Positions 1-8,003 of a DNA stretch of 64,000 nt are shown one piece after another. The notes below the pieces were generated by a model. It saw nothing but the letters and a program-made list of their open reading frames with translations. It was not told the origin of the DNA and made no database searches. Position numbers and translations under genes: made by a program. Source of the DNA: Erythrobacter sp. SD-21 (GTDB lineage: Bacteria; Pseudomonadota; Alphaproteobacteria; Sphingomonadales; Sphingomonadaceae); NCBI RefSeq assembly GCF_000181515.1, contig NZ_ABCG01000001.1, positions 1 through 64,000 on the forward strand, written 5' to 3'. Within the stretch, counting starts at the first letter, position 1, and every line of letters begins with the position of its first letter.

Positions 1-70
1 CCCCCTCCTCAACGAAACCCAAAAACTGCTGTTAACCTATTGTCAGCAAACGTCTTGCTAGCGCGCCCGT

Positions 71-1228
71 ATGACAGAATGGCATGGGTGGACACTCTCG
101 CGGAAGGAAACGAAAGAATGGCTTGCAGAATGCCAGAAGCGTCGCCTCAAAGAGGGCAGGACTTGGAAAGCTGCAGCGCGCGCGCGCGTCGAGCAGTTGG
201 AGAGTTCCGGCCGCGAATGGGAGGCAGAACAAGCTTCCAGGACGCTTCATCGAAGAAGCGTGATTTTCGCTCGCCGGGCACGCCAGCGACATGAAGCAGC
301 ACTTGAACGCGATCTCAGGCGGGTAGGCGCTTCCGTTCGAAGAAATGAACGAGAGCGCGATCAAGTTAAGGATTTTGGGGCGGCACCGCTCTTCGAATTT
401 GAACCTAAGCGTGCAGGCTCACGCGTACGAGAAGGTCGCGATCTATACTGGGAATGGATTAGTAGGGGCTTCGGAAAACGAGCCACGCGCAACTACAGCA
501 AGTCGAAGTCGCCGAGGATCCGTGCGCGTGAAGCCAAATGGTCAGATGGCGAGTTTCAGGAAAAAATTGCGTACATTGAAAGAGCGGATGCGCTCGAAGA
601 AATTGAGGGCAACCTCCTCTCGAACATGGGCGCAGAACAGGCCGAACGAATTGGCTGCGCTGAGCGGATCGAGGCACTCGAGCGCGTAAGCCGTAAGGAT
701 GCGAGTGTTTACGTCCATTCGATTCTTGCGCTCCCCGCGGAACTGTCGCCCGAGGGTCGCGCCAAACTTCTCAATGATCTTTGTAGCAACTTGGCTCGGA
801 TGAGATTGCCCTTTGCGGCTGCACTTCACAAACCTGACCCGAAGAATGATCAGCGGAATTTTCACGCGCATATCCTCGTAAGTCTGCGACCGTTTGAACG
901 TCTCGACGACAAATGGGAATTCGCCGCCACAAAAAGTACGTGGCTGAGCACGCCGGCCGGCTTGAAGCTTCAGCGCCGCATAATCGCACGAGCATTCAAT
1001 AAAGCACTCGAAGCGGAACGAGCTACAGCAAGATGGACTCACCGTTCACGTGCAGCAGACGGTCTCGCGCCTGGAGGTTTCACAAAGAAGGGCGGTGTCA
1101 GCGGTAAGCCACCCAAACTTCCAGAGGATGTTGAGGAGGTCGTTCTCGCCTCAGGATGGTGGATCGCCGTCAGAATAAAGACGCGATCCAATACCTTTGG
1201 TTGGCCATCTCTGATCAGATTCCGCTAA
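71..1228 (+). CDS. MobA/MobL-type relaxase (mobilisation protein)
   Basis: The 385-aa product is probably a DNA-nicking relaxase for conjugative mobilisation. The recognisable part is residues 205-330. It has an 'LPAELSPEGRAKLL' segment, then a His at about 253 (LHKPDP) and the HAH motif at about 265-267 (NFHAHILVSLRPF), which matches the metal-binding three-His signature of the MobA/MobL (HUH) family. The first 150 residues are Arg/Lys/Glu-rich and unlike the usual MobA N-terminus, where a catalytic Tyr sits early, so the N-terminus may be divergent or rearranged. It overlaps the next ORF in another frame. ParB and AlpA genes lie downstream, as expected for a mobile element. The family call is reasonable. 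Activity is uncertain. Confidence 0.68.
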   Translation: MTEWHGWTLSRKETKEWLAECQKRRLKEGRTWKAAARARVEQLESSGREWEAEQASRTLHRRSVIFARRARQRHEAALERDLRRVGASVRRNERERDQVKDFGAAPLFEFEPKRAGSRVREGRDLYWEWISRGFGKRATRNYSKSKSPRIRAREAKWSDGEFQEKIAYIERADALEEIEGNLLSNMGAEQAERIGCAERIEALERVSRKDASVYVHSILALPAELSPEGRAKLLNDLCSNLARMRLPFAAALHKPDPKNDQRNFHAHILVSLRPFERLDDKWEFAATKSTWLSTPAGLKLQRRIIARAFNKALEAERATARWTHRSRAADGLAPGGFTKKGGVSGKPPKLPEDVEEVVLASGWWIAVRIKTRSNTFGWPSLIRFR

Positions 1229-2076
1229 AGACCTCGCGAAACAACCCCTTGGTCTGGCGGACGAAGATAGACAAGGTGGCCAAGAGATTGGCGCAATTGC
1301 GTCAAGATCACCCAAAGATTTTCGATGCATTGCTCGCAGGCCACCTATGGGAAGTGACTGATCTTCTTGAGAGAACGCCACACTCCAAGGCAAATGAGGA
1401 ACTCTACAATACGATTTCGTGGGTCTATATTACTTGGGCGCTGTTCGACCTTCAGGTCATTTGCTTTCGATTGTTTCACGCCGAATGGAACGCGCTTGAG
1501 GGCGGCATGGAATCGCCCCATGCGTGCAAGCTTGAAACGCTAGAAAGTCTGGCAAAAGAAATTCAGCGATATGGTAGGGAAATAGACCTAGCTGTAACCA
1601 GCGGAAGCTCATTCGAGGACCTGAGCAGCGAACTGCGGGAGTTCATCGAAGACAACGGACTGGTTGAAAAGGCGCACGAGGTTTTTAGTGGATTGGCCGA
1701 AAATGGTGAAATGCCACCCATTTCGGTCATAAAGGTACAGGTGAACCGGTACTTCAAATCTCTCAAGCCAAAGCTCGAAAAGTTGTTGAAGTACCTGCAA
1801 TATCACAGGGCAGAGCGGCGTCCGAACTTGATCGGTCATGCGCACTTGATCGGTGCGAGTCTGGGCAATCCTGTGCCCAAAGCGTTCCAGAAGAGCGACG
1901 ACAAAAGCCTGCATATTCGTCATACCGCGTCCACCGTTCGTTACTTTGTGCCGGCTTTGACTGCATTGCTGTATTCGGTCGAGCGGATCGTGTCGGAGCT
2001 CAATTACCTCCCCGACCTGCTTGGAGTTCATTCGCGGCCCCTTTTTTGGAAATCGCAGGAAACAGGCTCCCATTGA
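1156..2076 (+). CDS. hypothetical protein, 306 aa
   Basis: I do not recognise a family. The protein is soluble, rich in charged helices, with no signal peptide or transmembrane segment. The ATG at 1156 lies 73 bp inside the end of the relaxase ORF in a different frame. A GAGGAGGT at 1133-1140 could act as a distant ribosome site. The overlap suggests either translational coupling in a mobile-element operon or an old frameshift joining two parts of one gene. The 3' end overlaps another ORF in the relaxase frame. Its codon use looks coding, but the function is unknown. Confidence 0.5.
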   Translation: MVDRRQNKDAIQYLWLAISDQIPLKTSRNNPLVWRTKIDKVAKRLAQLRQDHPKIFDALLAGHLWEVTDLLERTPHSKANEELYNTISWVYITWALFDLQVICFRLFHAEWNALEGGMESPHACKLETLESLAKEIQRYGREIDLAVTSGSSFEDLSSELREFIEDNGLVEKAHEVFSGLAENGEMPPISVIKVQVNRYFKSLKPKLEKLLKYLQYHRAERRPNLIGHAHLIGASLGNPVPKAFQKSDDKSLHIRHTASTVRYFVPALTALLYSVERIVSELNYLPDLLGVHSRPLFWKSQETGSH

Positions 2077-2374
2077 GCGTGCGCTGTTTGCAATCTACCG
2101 AGACCTTTTCGTCCGCCCTGCGCGAGTTGGTGGAAATCGGAACAAGGGCAATGAGCGTTCGCTAGTAGAACGTTATCAAAATGAAATCGCTCCAGCCGTT
2201 GAAAAGTTGAAGAAGGCAGGCGGACGAGATCCCGGGCTTGAGCCCCAGCAAGACGAATGGTGGAAAGTGCCGCCAAGGCCACTCTTCGGTGGCGCACAGT
2301 CTGTCGATTTGATTTCACTTGGCGAAGATGAACGAGAAGAACCTCATCCTGATCTGAGAAAGCCAGGAGCCTAG
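2021..2374 (+). CDS. hypothetical protein, 117 aa (possible frameshifted extension)
   Basis: This is a small ORF with a TTG start, overlapping the preceding 306-aa ORF by 56 bp in another frame. It is basic in its first half (about residues 10-65) and acidic near the end. No family is recognised. It returns to the relaxase frame, so it could be the displaced C-terminus of the upstream protein after a single-base indel rather than an independent gene. The 255 bp after it, up to parB, contain no gene but carry two perfect palindromes. Confidence 0.35.
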   Translation: MEFIRGPFFGNRRKQAPIERALFAIYRDLFVRPARVGGNRNKGNERSLVERYQNEIAPAVEKLKKAGGRDPGLEPQQDEWWKVPPRPLFGGAQSVDLISLGEDEREEPHPDLRKPGA

Positions 2375-2558
2375 AGGCCGAGAAAGATCGACGTTGAACT
2401 GCCACGAAACACGCGTGCTCTGCGAGACCTGTCAGATCATCCCGATGCGTCACCTCGTTTTCAACGCCAAGCCAATAAGTTGAAATCGTCCTTTGGGGAT
2501 GATCTCGCGAAGCGGTTCAAGAAAGATTCCGATGACTAAATCGTGACCCCCACCTCAA

Positions 2559-2574
2559 CGGCGAAATTTCGCCG
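2559..2574. promoter_or_regulatory. 16-bp perfect palindrome upstream of parB
   Basis: CGGCGAAATTTCGCCG reads the same on both strands and sits 55 bp before the ParB-like gene. It could be an operator, a parS-like centromere site or a short terminator for the upstream genes. No U-tract follows it, which argues against a terminator. ParB-family genes are often preceded by their own binding sites, so autoregulation is the preferred inference. Confidence 0.4.
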
Positions 2575-2587
2575 CTAATCTTGCACC

Positions 2588-2611
2588 GTGAACGACACCT
2601 AGGTCGTTCAC
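2588..2611. promoter_or_regulatory. 9-bp inverted repeat upstream of parB
   Basis: GTGAACGAC and GTCGTTCAC form perfect 9-bp arms around a 6-bp centre (ACCTAG), ending 18 bp before the parB start codon. The position fits an operator covering the promoter or leader of parB. The sequence does not match the chromosomal parS consensus known from other bacteria, so it would be an element-specific site if ParB binds here. Confidence 0.45.
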
Positions 2612-2629
2612 AGTAGCAGGATAAGATGT

Positions 2630-3568
2630 ATGCCCAAAAATGAAGATCTGCCATTTGCCGATGAAGATGTCGACGCAGAGATGGCAAACACGCAATGCGA
2701 AACCTTGGAAAACTCAATGGGGCGCAGTGTTGGCATTTTGAAAGAGATCGACCCCGATCTGTGTGATCCCTTTCAGCTTAACGGAAGACTTCAGGCGCCC
2801 ATCAAGTTCTCAGCAATTTCCGGACTGGTAGAGAGCATTCGCGAGGACGGACAGCAGGTTCCGGTTGTCGTGCGCGTCAGCTCGACCTCCGGACGATATG
2901 AAATCATCGCCGGCTCACGAAGAGCTAAAGCCATTCGCATCATCAATGCGAACGGAGGGGGGCCGCAAAGGCTCCTTCTTGCAGAGGTACGCGACCTCGA
3001 TGACAAGGCTGCATGGAAGCTGGCAAGTGCTGAGAATGCCGAGCGCAAGGACATCTCTCCATACGAACGCGCGCTCAACTGGCAGCAAGCCTTGGTTTCG
3101 CTGTTCGAAAACAACCAAGCTGAGCTGGCTCGCTCGTTGAATGTCCATAGATCGGTTGTCAGTCGGATGATCGATTTGGCTAATCTGCCACAGGAAATCG
3201 TCGATCTCGTGTCGCGACCAGAGGCCCTTTCCGTCCATACCGCAGAGAAACTTGGCCCGGCCCTGAAGGATACGAACCGCCGGGAGACCATATTGGGCTT
3301 CGCGAGGAACATCGCTGACTCGGGAAAAAAACTCTCGGCATCCGAGCTGGTGCGGCGTCTCTTGCTCTCACCTTCGGAGGTCGAGAAGTTCAGGCCTGTG
3401 GCAATGAAAGCTGGTCGCTACGATCGCCAGGCCGTTTGGCAGACGAGGCCCAATGGCTCAGTCCAAATTGTCGTCCGCCGCATTCCCGAAGAGCTTAGTG
3501 CGAAAGACCGGAGAGCATTGCAAAAAGAGATTGTCAGCAAGTTGGCAGAGCATCTCAATCAGGCCTGA
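2630..3568 (+). CDS. parB: ParB/RepB/Spo0J-family partition protein
   Basis: This 312-aa DNA-binding protein is of the plasmid or integrative-element ParB type. Residues 60-145 form the ParB N-terminal (CTPase-like) domain with GSRRAKA at 95-101 and ENAERKDISPYE at 135-146, matching the conserved GxRR and ENxxRxxxxPxE boxes. A helix-turn-helix follows at about 162-185 (AELARSLNVHRSVVSRM). No parA partner is visible in the window, so it may act alone or pair with a distant ParA. Two palindromes directly upstream are candidate operators. Together with the relaxase and AlpA genes it marks a plasmid-derived or integrative element. Confidence 0.85.
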   Translation: MPKNEDLPFADEDVDAEMANTQCETLENSMGRSVGILKEIDPDLCDPFQLNGRLQAPIKFSAISGLVESIREDGQQVPVVVRVSSTSGRYEIIAGSRRAKAIRIINANGGGPQRLLLAEVRDLDDKAAWKLASAENAERKDISPYERALNWQQALVSLFENNQAELARSLNVHRSVVSRMIDLANLPQEIVDLVSRPEALSVHTAEKLGPALKDTNRRETILGFARNIADSGKKLSASELVRRLLLSPSEVEKFRPVAMKAGRYDRQAVWQTRPNGSVQIVVRRIPEELSAKDRRALQKEIVSKLAEHLNQA

Positions 3569-3688
3569 TCAAGGAAGCTGAATGCGCGGCTCTCTTCTTT
3601 TGGTTCAACGGACCTGCGCTCAATTTCATGAAAGTGGCAACCGCTCCTCCCTCAGATCTCACTACCCTTAAAATATGCGGGGTTTCCA

Positions 3689-3949
3689 ATGAAATATTCT
3701 CGAGATAGCAAAGCCGTATCTCCCCACATCTCATTAGGAGGTTCGCCTTCGAACCAAGAGGAAAGCCTTCTTAGGCTTCCCGACGTGATTGCCAGGGTAG
3801 GACTGAAAAAGACTGCAATTTACGATCGCATGAAAGTTGGCAAGTTCCCTCGCTCACGTTCTCTAGGTCCTAGATGCACGGTCTGGGCCAAATCCGAGAT
3901 TGATCGCTGGGTGGGGGAGGTTGCTTCTCAGTCCACTGATGTCGAGTAA
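3689..3949 (+). CDS. AlpA-family helix-turn-helix regulator/excisionase-like
   Basis: The 86-aa protein has a winged-HTH of the AlpA/excisionase type at residues 26-76: LLRLPDVIARVGLKKTAIYDR, then KFPRS, then WAKSEIDRWV. That pattern (recognition helix, basic wing, and a final E/D-I-x-x-W helix) is characteristic of prophage and integrative-element AlpA proteins, which control integrase expression or assist excision. It lies alone, 120 bp after parB and just before the IS. The N-terminal 25 residues are unstructured. A partner integrase is not intact here, though a broken one lies at 41.4 kb. Confidence 0.75.
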   Translation: MKYSRDSKAVSPHISLGGSPSNQEESLLRLPDVIARVGLKKTAIYDRMKVGKFPRSRSLGPRCTVWAKSEIDRWVGEVASQSTDVE

Positions 3950-3998
3950 TTCGGCGATGAGCTGACTAGTAGATCGAAAAATTTGACCGCTTTGGGGC

Positions 3999-4020
3999 CT
4001 ATTCTGTTGAAAAACTCCCC
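3999..4020 (+). repeat. IS left inverted repeat
   Basis: CTATTCTGTTGAAAAACTCC and the following CC match the reverse complement of 5509-5530 at 18 of 22 positions. The TGTTGAAAAA core is perfect. Confidence 0.8.
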
Positions 4021-4078
4021 CTTGCTTCGGGACTAAACTATTGATTCAGTGTTTCTGCAACCACGCGGAGACGGACTG

Positions 4079-5452
4079 ATGATGGGTGAGCGGACGGTGA
4101 TGCAGGAGCCGCTGTTCTACAGCTTCCGCATTGAGGATCATGTGCCGCAGGATCACCTGCTGCGCTCGGTTGACCGGTTCGTCGATCTTACGGATATCCG
4201 AGAGCACCTGAAGCCGTTCTACAGCTCGACCGGGCGGCCTTCGGTTGATCCCGAACTGATGATCCGGATGCTCATCATTGGCTATTGCATGGGCATACGC
4301 TCGGAGCGCCGCTTGTGCGAGGAGGTGCACCTCAATCTCGCCTATCGCTGGTTCTGCCGGCTCGATCTCGACGGCGCGGTGCCCGATCACTCGACCTTCT
4401 CGAAGAACCGACACGGCCGGTTCCGTGACAGCGATCTGCTGCGCAAGCTGTTCGAGATGACCGTCGAGCGCTGCATGAGAGAAGGACTGGTGGGGGCAGA
4501 AGGCTTCGCGGTCGATGCGAGTCTGATCCGCGCCGATGTCCACCGCCAGCGTTCGGTACCGGGAGATGAAGGGCTCCCGACCGAAGCTGCCGGTCGTGCG
4601 GTCGCTGAGTATCTTGAGGTCCTCGATGATGCTGCCTTCGGCGGAGCCACGCCTGTCGAGCCGAAGCGGATCAACCTCACCGATCCAGCTGCGCGCTGGA
4701 CTGCGGCAACGCGCGAGGCGGCTTTCTACTCCTACTCCACCAACTATCTGATCGACCTCGATCACGCGGTGATCGTCGATGTAGAGGCGACGACATCGGT
4801 CCGGCAGGCCGAGGTCACTGCGCAGCGCCGGATGATCGAGCGAACGCAGGAACGCTTCGGCCTGCGGCCCGAGCGGCTTGTAGCCGACACAGCTTATGGC
4901 TCGGCGCCGAACCTTGCATGGCTGGTCGAGGACAAGGGCATCGAGCCCCACATCCCCGTGTTCGATAAGTCTGCCCGTAGCGACGACACCTTCGCGCGGT
5001 CAGACTTTGCCTATGACCCCCAGGACGACAGCTACCGCTGCCCTGGCGGCAAGCGGCTGAGACCATCCAACCGCAACTTCAAGACACCGCGGCCGCTGGC
5101 CAATGCCGATGGCTTCATCCGCTACCGTGCGAGCCAAAAGGACTGTCAGGCATGCAATCTCAAGCAGCATTGCGCACCCCGCACGGCGACCCGCAAAATC
5201 ATGCGCTCGGTTCACGAAGGCGCACGCGACCTGGCACGCGATATCTCCAAAAGCGACGCCTATCTCGTCTCACGCCGCCAGCGAAAGAAGGTCGAGATGC
5301 TCTTTGCGCACCTCAAGCGGATCCTGAAGCTGGACCGCCTGCGTCTGCGCGGTCCCAACGGAGCAAAAGACGAGTTCCACCTCGCCGCCGCCGCCCAGAA
5401 CCTCCGGAAACTGGCCAAGATGCGGCCCATGCCAGGCCTCGCCGCCGCCTGA
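4079..5452 (+). CDS. IS1182-family transposase
   Basis: The transposase has a DUF772 N-terminal domain (GRPSVDPELMIRMLIIGYC, then the RSERRLCEEV helix). A DDE catalytic domain follows, with Asp in FAVDASLI, Asp in LVADTAYG and a C-terminal Glu in the KKVEMLFAHLKR segment. A Cys-rich stretch (CPGG, CQACNLKQHC) is typical of the family. The ATG pair at 4079 (MMGERTV) is the usual family start and has GGAG 8 bp upstream. A GTG at 4049 would add 10 residues. The reading frame is intact, so the element may be active. Confidence 0.88.
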   Translation: MMGERTVMQEPLFYSFRIEDHVPQDHLLRSVDRFVDLTDIREHLKPFYSSTGRPSVDPELMIRMLIIGYCMGIRSERRLCEEVHLNLAYRWFCRLDLDGAVPDHSTFSKNRHGRFRDSDLLRKLFEMTVERCMREGLVGAEGFAVDASLIRADVHRQRSVPGDEGLPTEAAGRAVAEYLEVLDDAAFGGATPVEPKRINLTDPAARWTAATREAAFYSYSTNYLIDLDHAVIVDVEATTSVRQAEVTAQRRMIERTQERFGLRPERLVADTAYGSAPNLAWLVEDKGIEPHIPVFDKSARSDDTFARSDFAYDPQDDSYRCPGGKRLRPSNRNFKTPRPLANADGFIRYRASQKDCQACNLKQHCAPRTATRKIMRSVHEGARDLARDISKSDAYLVSRRQRKKVEMLFAHLKRILKLDRLRLRGPNGAKDEFHLAAAAQNLRKLAKMRPMPGLAAA

Positions 5453-5508
5453 GAGAGGCAACGGCCTCGCTCGCCCTCGATCCAGAACGCTAAACCAACG
5501 CAGCCAGC

Positions 5509-5530
5509 GGCGACTTTTTCAACACAATAA
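5509..5530 (-). repeat. IS right inverted repeat
   Basis: GGCGACTTTTTCAACACAAT and the following AA are the partner of the left repeat at 3999-4020. The two share the perfect TTTTTCAACA core. Confidence 0.8.
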
Positions 5531-5723
5531 GGCGCAAAGCTGACATTATTCGAACGTCGCATCGTGCATGGTCCGGGGCGGGCGAGTCGATACCCCGTGG
5601 ATAACCTCAAAAAGCTCTCGGGGGAGGGGGTGTTGATGGGGGTATTAGCGGTGAAAGATTGAGAATATCACAGCATTTACAGAGAGATACGTCTTCTATT
5701 TCTGTCCCTCCTCCGCTACCATA
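5531..5723 (+). repeat. Long direct repeat A (candidate attachment site, left end of flagellar block)
   Basis: This 193-bp stretch recurs in the same orientation at 41039-41232 with roughly 85-88% identity by eye. Two segments are perfect: 32 bp starting GATTGAGAATATCAC and the final 29 bp, TCTATTTCTGTCCC followed by TCCTCCGCTACCATA. The CCTCCGCTACCA end resembles the 3' end of a tRNA or tmRNA, the classic target of tyrosine integrases, but no full tRNA can be folded from the flanking bases. Together with positions 5724-5841 this gene-free interval holds nothing else I can identify. Confidence 0.75.
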
Positions 5724-5841
5724 ATTTTGCGCCGGGTTGGCGATCGCGGCCTCCCAGCACTCTGCTATAACACATCTTCCGAGTGAATTGGCGTGGTTAG
5801 CTGCGTTCTGGTCGGTCTTCCAGTCGGGTGGGCAGCCCCCT

Positions 5842-6495
5842 TCAAATATTAATTATGCCCCACCGAATGGCCTTTACTGCCGCAGACGACCGGTCTTTCA
5901 CGTCGAGCTTATCGAAGACCCGTTTTATGTAGGTCGCAACTGTCGGCCCCCCGATCCCGAGTATCGTCGCAATCTCGCTGTTGGTCTTGCCGAGCGCGAT
6001 CCAATGCAAAATTTCCGTTTCTCTGTTCGACAAGTTAGTCCGAAGGCCGTCCGCCCGGGAGGCTAACATTTCCATTTGCGTATGTGCAGCCTGGGCGACA
6101 GCTTGCAAAGCGAAGACGCTCGCCCTTTCCAGTACCTTCAGGTCCTTGACCTGCCCTATGGCGAATACGCCGAGGTTCTGACGAATTCCGAACGTGGGAA
6201 TAATGAGCCCATCCGTTATCCCGTGTTCGCGGGCTTGTTCCAAAAAAGCCTTCTGTTCTTTTGATTGCGCCTGAGCGGAAATCTCGGTGAGCCTCAGCGG
6301 CCGACCAGAACGCGCAACGTATCGCGGAAAAGGATCGATCGTATCCATCTCTGCGCTGCGATAAGTTTCTGCCCAGGCGTCGGGGAAACCGAAGGCATCC
6401 ATTTCGATACGTCCGGGCTCTGTTTTCGAGGGGACCATGTACGCAAATGCCTCGAACCCAAACTCGGCAAAATAGCGCCGCAAAATTTCGAACAT
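5842..6495 (-). CDS. LuxR-family regulator with autoinducer-binding-type domain (LuxR solo)
   Basis: This 217-aa transcription factor has residues 5-140 resembling the acyl-homoserine-lactone-binding domain (AFAYMVP, DPFPRYVARSGRPL, ITDGLIIPTFG). Residues 154-214 form a GerE-type HTH (LSNRETEILHWIALGKTNSEIA, then TVATYIKRVFDKL). No luxI synthase is in the window, so it would be an orphan receptor. It is the first gene inside the left repeat and is transcribed outward, away from the flagellar genes. The 230-bp divergent region to the next regulator contains a Crp/Fnr-like box. Confidence 0.82.
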   Translation of the reverse strand: MFEILRRYFAEFGFEAFAYMVPSKTEPGRIEMDAFGFPDAWAETYRSAEMDTIDPFPRYVARSGRPLRLTEISAQAQSKEQKAFLEQAREHGITDGLIIPTFGIRQNLGVFAIGQVKDLKVLERASVFALQAVAQAAHTQMEMLASRADGLRTNLSNRETEILHWIALGKTNSEIATILGIGGPTVATYIKRVFDKLDVKDRSSAAVKAIRWGIINI

Positions 6496-6610
6496 TTCCT
6501 CGCGGCTCTTCGATCGCCCGATTTGGTCGAAAATTTGAATTTTTAGCCTCTTTCTCTTTCTGATCGCCGGAACAACATAGGATAAATACTCTTTCTGTCA
6601 TCAAGTATAA

Positions 6611-6622
6611 TGACATTCGTCA
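6611..6622. promoter_or_regulatory. Crp/Fnr-like box TGACATTCGTCA
   Basis: TGAC-ATTC-GTCA is a dyad with 4-bp arms and a 4-bp centre, the geometry of Crp/Fnr operators. It lies between two divergent regulator genes. Near-identical sequences occur before both crp-like genes at 47093 and 48747 and at the end of the next regulator gene (7374-7385). Confidence 0.5.
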
Positions 6623-6725
6623 ATATGACGTCGAAGTCTGCGACATGTTGCAGTGCAAAATATGGTTTACAAACGATTTACCAGGATTCGGATGTATTCC
6701 GTCCAAGTCAACAAAGGTCGCAACA

Positions 6726-7376
6726 GTGCACGGTTTGAATTTTCTCATAGTGGACCCCGATTACAAAGCTCGCAACTCGTTGGCACGTGTGCTCACGCAG
6801 AAGGGCTATGTGGTTCAGGTCGACAATGTGGCAGAATTTTGCCATCGCGATATTGATAGCGATTTCGTTTTTATTCCTGATCGCAATGGCGAGCTTGAAT
6901 TCATATCTGGCCAGCTTCAGGAAGCGGGCATCTTTTTCCCTGCCATCGGATATGGCGGATCGCCTTCCATGACTCGCGTAGTTCAAAACCTGCGGGGGTC
7001 TTGCGCCGGATATATCGAATGGCCCGGCGACGAGTCAGAGATTTGGGCGACCCTTGACGTTGTTAAGAGAACGTCTGCCAACGTTGTCAAGCGCCGCGTG
7101 GCCGAGGCACGCGCTCAACACAAACTGGCAATGCTGACTCGGCGGGAGCGCCAAGTTGCCGAGGGCATCGGGCGAGGGTTATCCAGCAAGGAACTGGCAC
7201 AGCCGCTCGGCATCAGCTTCCGGACCGTCGAAGTTCATCGCGCGAACATAATGATGAAGATGGGCACTCCGAATATGGCGAGTCTCATCCGAACGCTTGT
7301 CGAAGCCGGCGATGTGAACGAACTGAGTGTTGAAGAGCCGACGTTCTCTTTCGACGAGCCCCGCGCATACGCCTGA
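6726..7376 (+). CDS. NarL/FixJ-type regulator with degenerate receiver domain
   Basis: The N-terminal 110 residues resemble a response-regulator receiver (LNFLIVDPDYKARNSLARVL). The usual conserved Lys near the end and a clear phosphoacceptor setting are not evident. A GerE HTH follows at about residues 135-195 (LTRRERQVAEGIGRGLSSKE, then FRTVEVHRANIMMKM). It is a paralogue of the product of 24101-24697, with the same DP..xRNxLARVL opening. That alignment favours the GTG at 6726 over the ATG at 6645, which would add 27 unmatched residues. It probably acts without a cognate kinase and could set flagellar gene expression, but this is inference from location. Confidence 0.75.
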   Translation: MHGLNFLIVDPDYKARNSLARVLTQKGYVVQVDNVAEFCHRDIDSDFVFIPDRNGELEFISGQLQEAGIFFPAIGYGGSPSMTRVVQNLRGSCAGYIEWPGDESEIWATLDVVKRTSANVVKRRVAEARAQHKLAMLTRRERQVAEGIGRGLSSKELAQPLGISFRTVEVHRANIMMKMGTPNMASLIRTLVEAGDVNELSVEEPTFSFDEPRAYA

Positions 7377-7413
7377 CATTCGTCGGAAGGTAAGAGTGTG
7401 ACAACTCAGTTTT

Positions 7414-7992
7414 TCAGCTGCGATCGATCGACTGCATTAGTTCCGCAAGTCTTCTGAGCATCTGTACGCTCACGTCGAGCGTTTGAAGCTTGGTCATATA
7501 GCGCGTCACCACTGCCGGATCGTCAGCCAGTTCGGCAGCCAATGCAGCCAGCGCGTCGGCAGTGCTATTAATGTCGATATTGGTAAGTAAGGTCGGCGCC
7601 AAGGGCCGAATGGTATGGCTATGGGGCGCATTTGCGTGCTCCGCTTTGGCTGTGACCACAGATTGATCGACGTCGGTTTGGGTCCTTCTTCCAGCAGGAA
7701 GCCAAGCATCCACGCGTGCGCGGTTTCGGAATTTCACGCCAATCCGTCCGGCAGTGGCCCAGACCACGTCGGCCTCGATCGAGACATCCTCTCGGAAGAG
7801 CCTGCAGGGTGTCCCAGCGGTAGGGAGGACCGGCCCGTCGATCAGGGCGCCCCCCGATGACATGTTGCGAACTTTTACTCGGCTTGATCTTCCCCCAAAG
7901 GAAAGATTTGCCATCACGAACATATTAGTGCGAGTTTCCAGACGCTTGCAGTCCGGCCGTTCGATGGGCAATTCGTATGCGGCAGATAGCAT
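7414..7992 (-). CDS. PilZ-domain protein (cyclic di-GMP effector candidate)
   Basis: The 192-aa protein carries both c-di-GMP signature elements of PilZ domains: RLETR at residues 17-21 (RxxxR) and NMSSGG at 43-48 (the D/NxSxxG motif), within a beta-rich domain ending near residue 95. The C-terminal half (100-192) is a linker plus a helical segment of unknown role. Beside flagellin and inside the flagellar block, it is a good candidate for a YcgR-like motor brake or other motility effector. The start has GAGGAG 6 bp upstream. A sigma-54-like site lies so close that a transcript from it would be nearly leaderless. Confidence 0.85.
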   Translation of the reverse strand: MLSAAYELPIERPDCKRLETRTNMFVMANLSFGGRSSRVKVRNMSSGGALIDGPVLPTAGTPCRLFREDVSIEADVVWATAGRIGVKFRNRARVDAWLPAGRRTQTDVDQSVVTAKAEHANAPHSHTIRPLAPTLLTNIDINSTADALAALAAELADDPAVVTRYMTKLQTLDVSVQMLRRLAELMQSIDRS

Positions 7993-8003
7993 GGTTAACT
8001 CCT

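Larger units (their letters stand above)
3999..5530 (+). mobile_element. IS1182-family insertion sequence
   Basis: The element is defined by 22-bp imperfect terminal inverted repeats (3999-4020 and 5509-5530) around a single full-length IS1182-type transposase. Complementarity extends a further 10 bp on each side (GCTTTGGGGC left, GGCGCAAAGC right), giving 32 bp with 6 mismatches. So the true ends may be 3989 and 5540, or the element may have entered a palindromic target. No clear direct target duplication is seen. Its right end touches the first long direct repeat. Confidence 0.82.

Noticed and set aside
4046-4951. Minus-strand ORF opposite the transposase
   Set aside because: It is an antisense shadow of a conserved IS1182 transposase with no recognisable domain.
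5690-5723. tRNA or tmRNA gene ending CTCCGCTACCA
   Set aside because: No TTC-loop consensus or pairing acceptor 5' strand could be found upstream, so only a tRNA-like 3' end is claimed, not a gene.
7374-7385. Crp/Fnr-like box as a functional operator at the end of the LuxR-type gene
   Set aside because: It overlaps a stop codon between convergent genes with no start nearby, so it is noted in the motif finding but not listed as a site.
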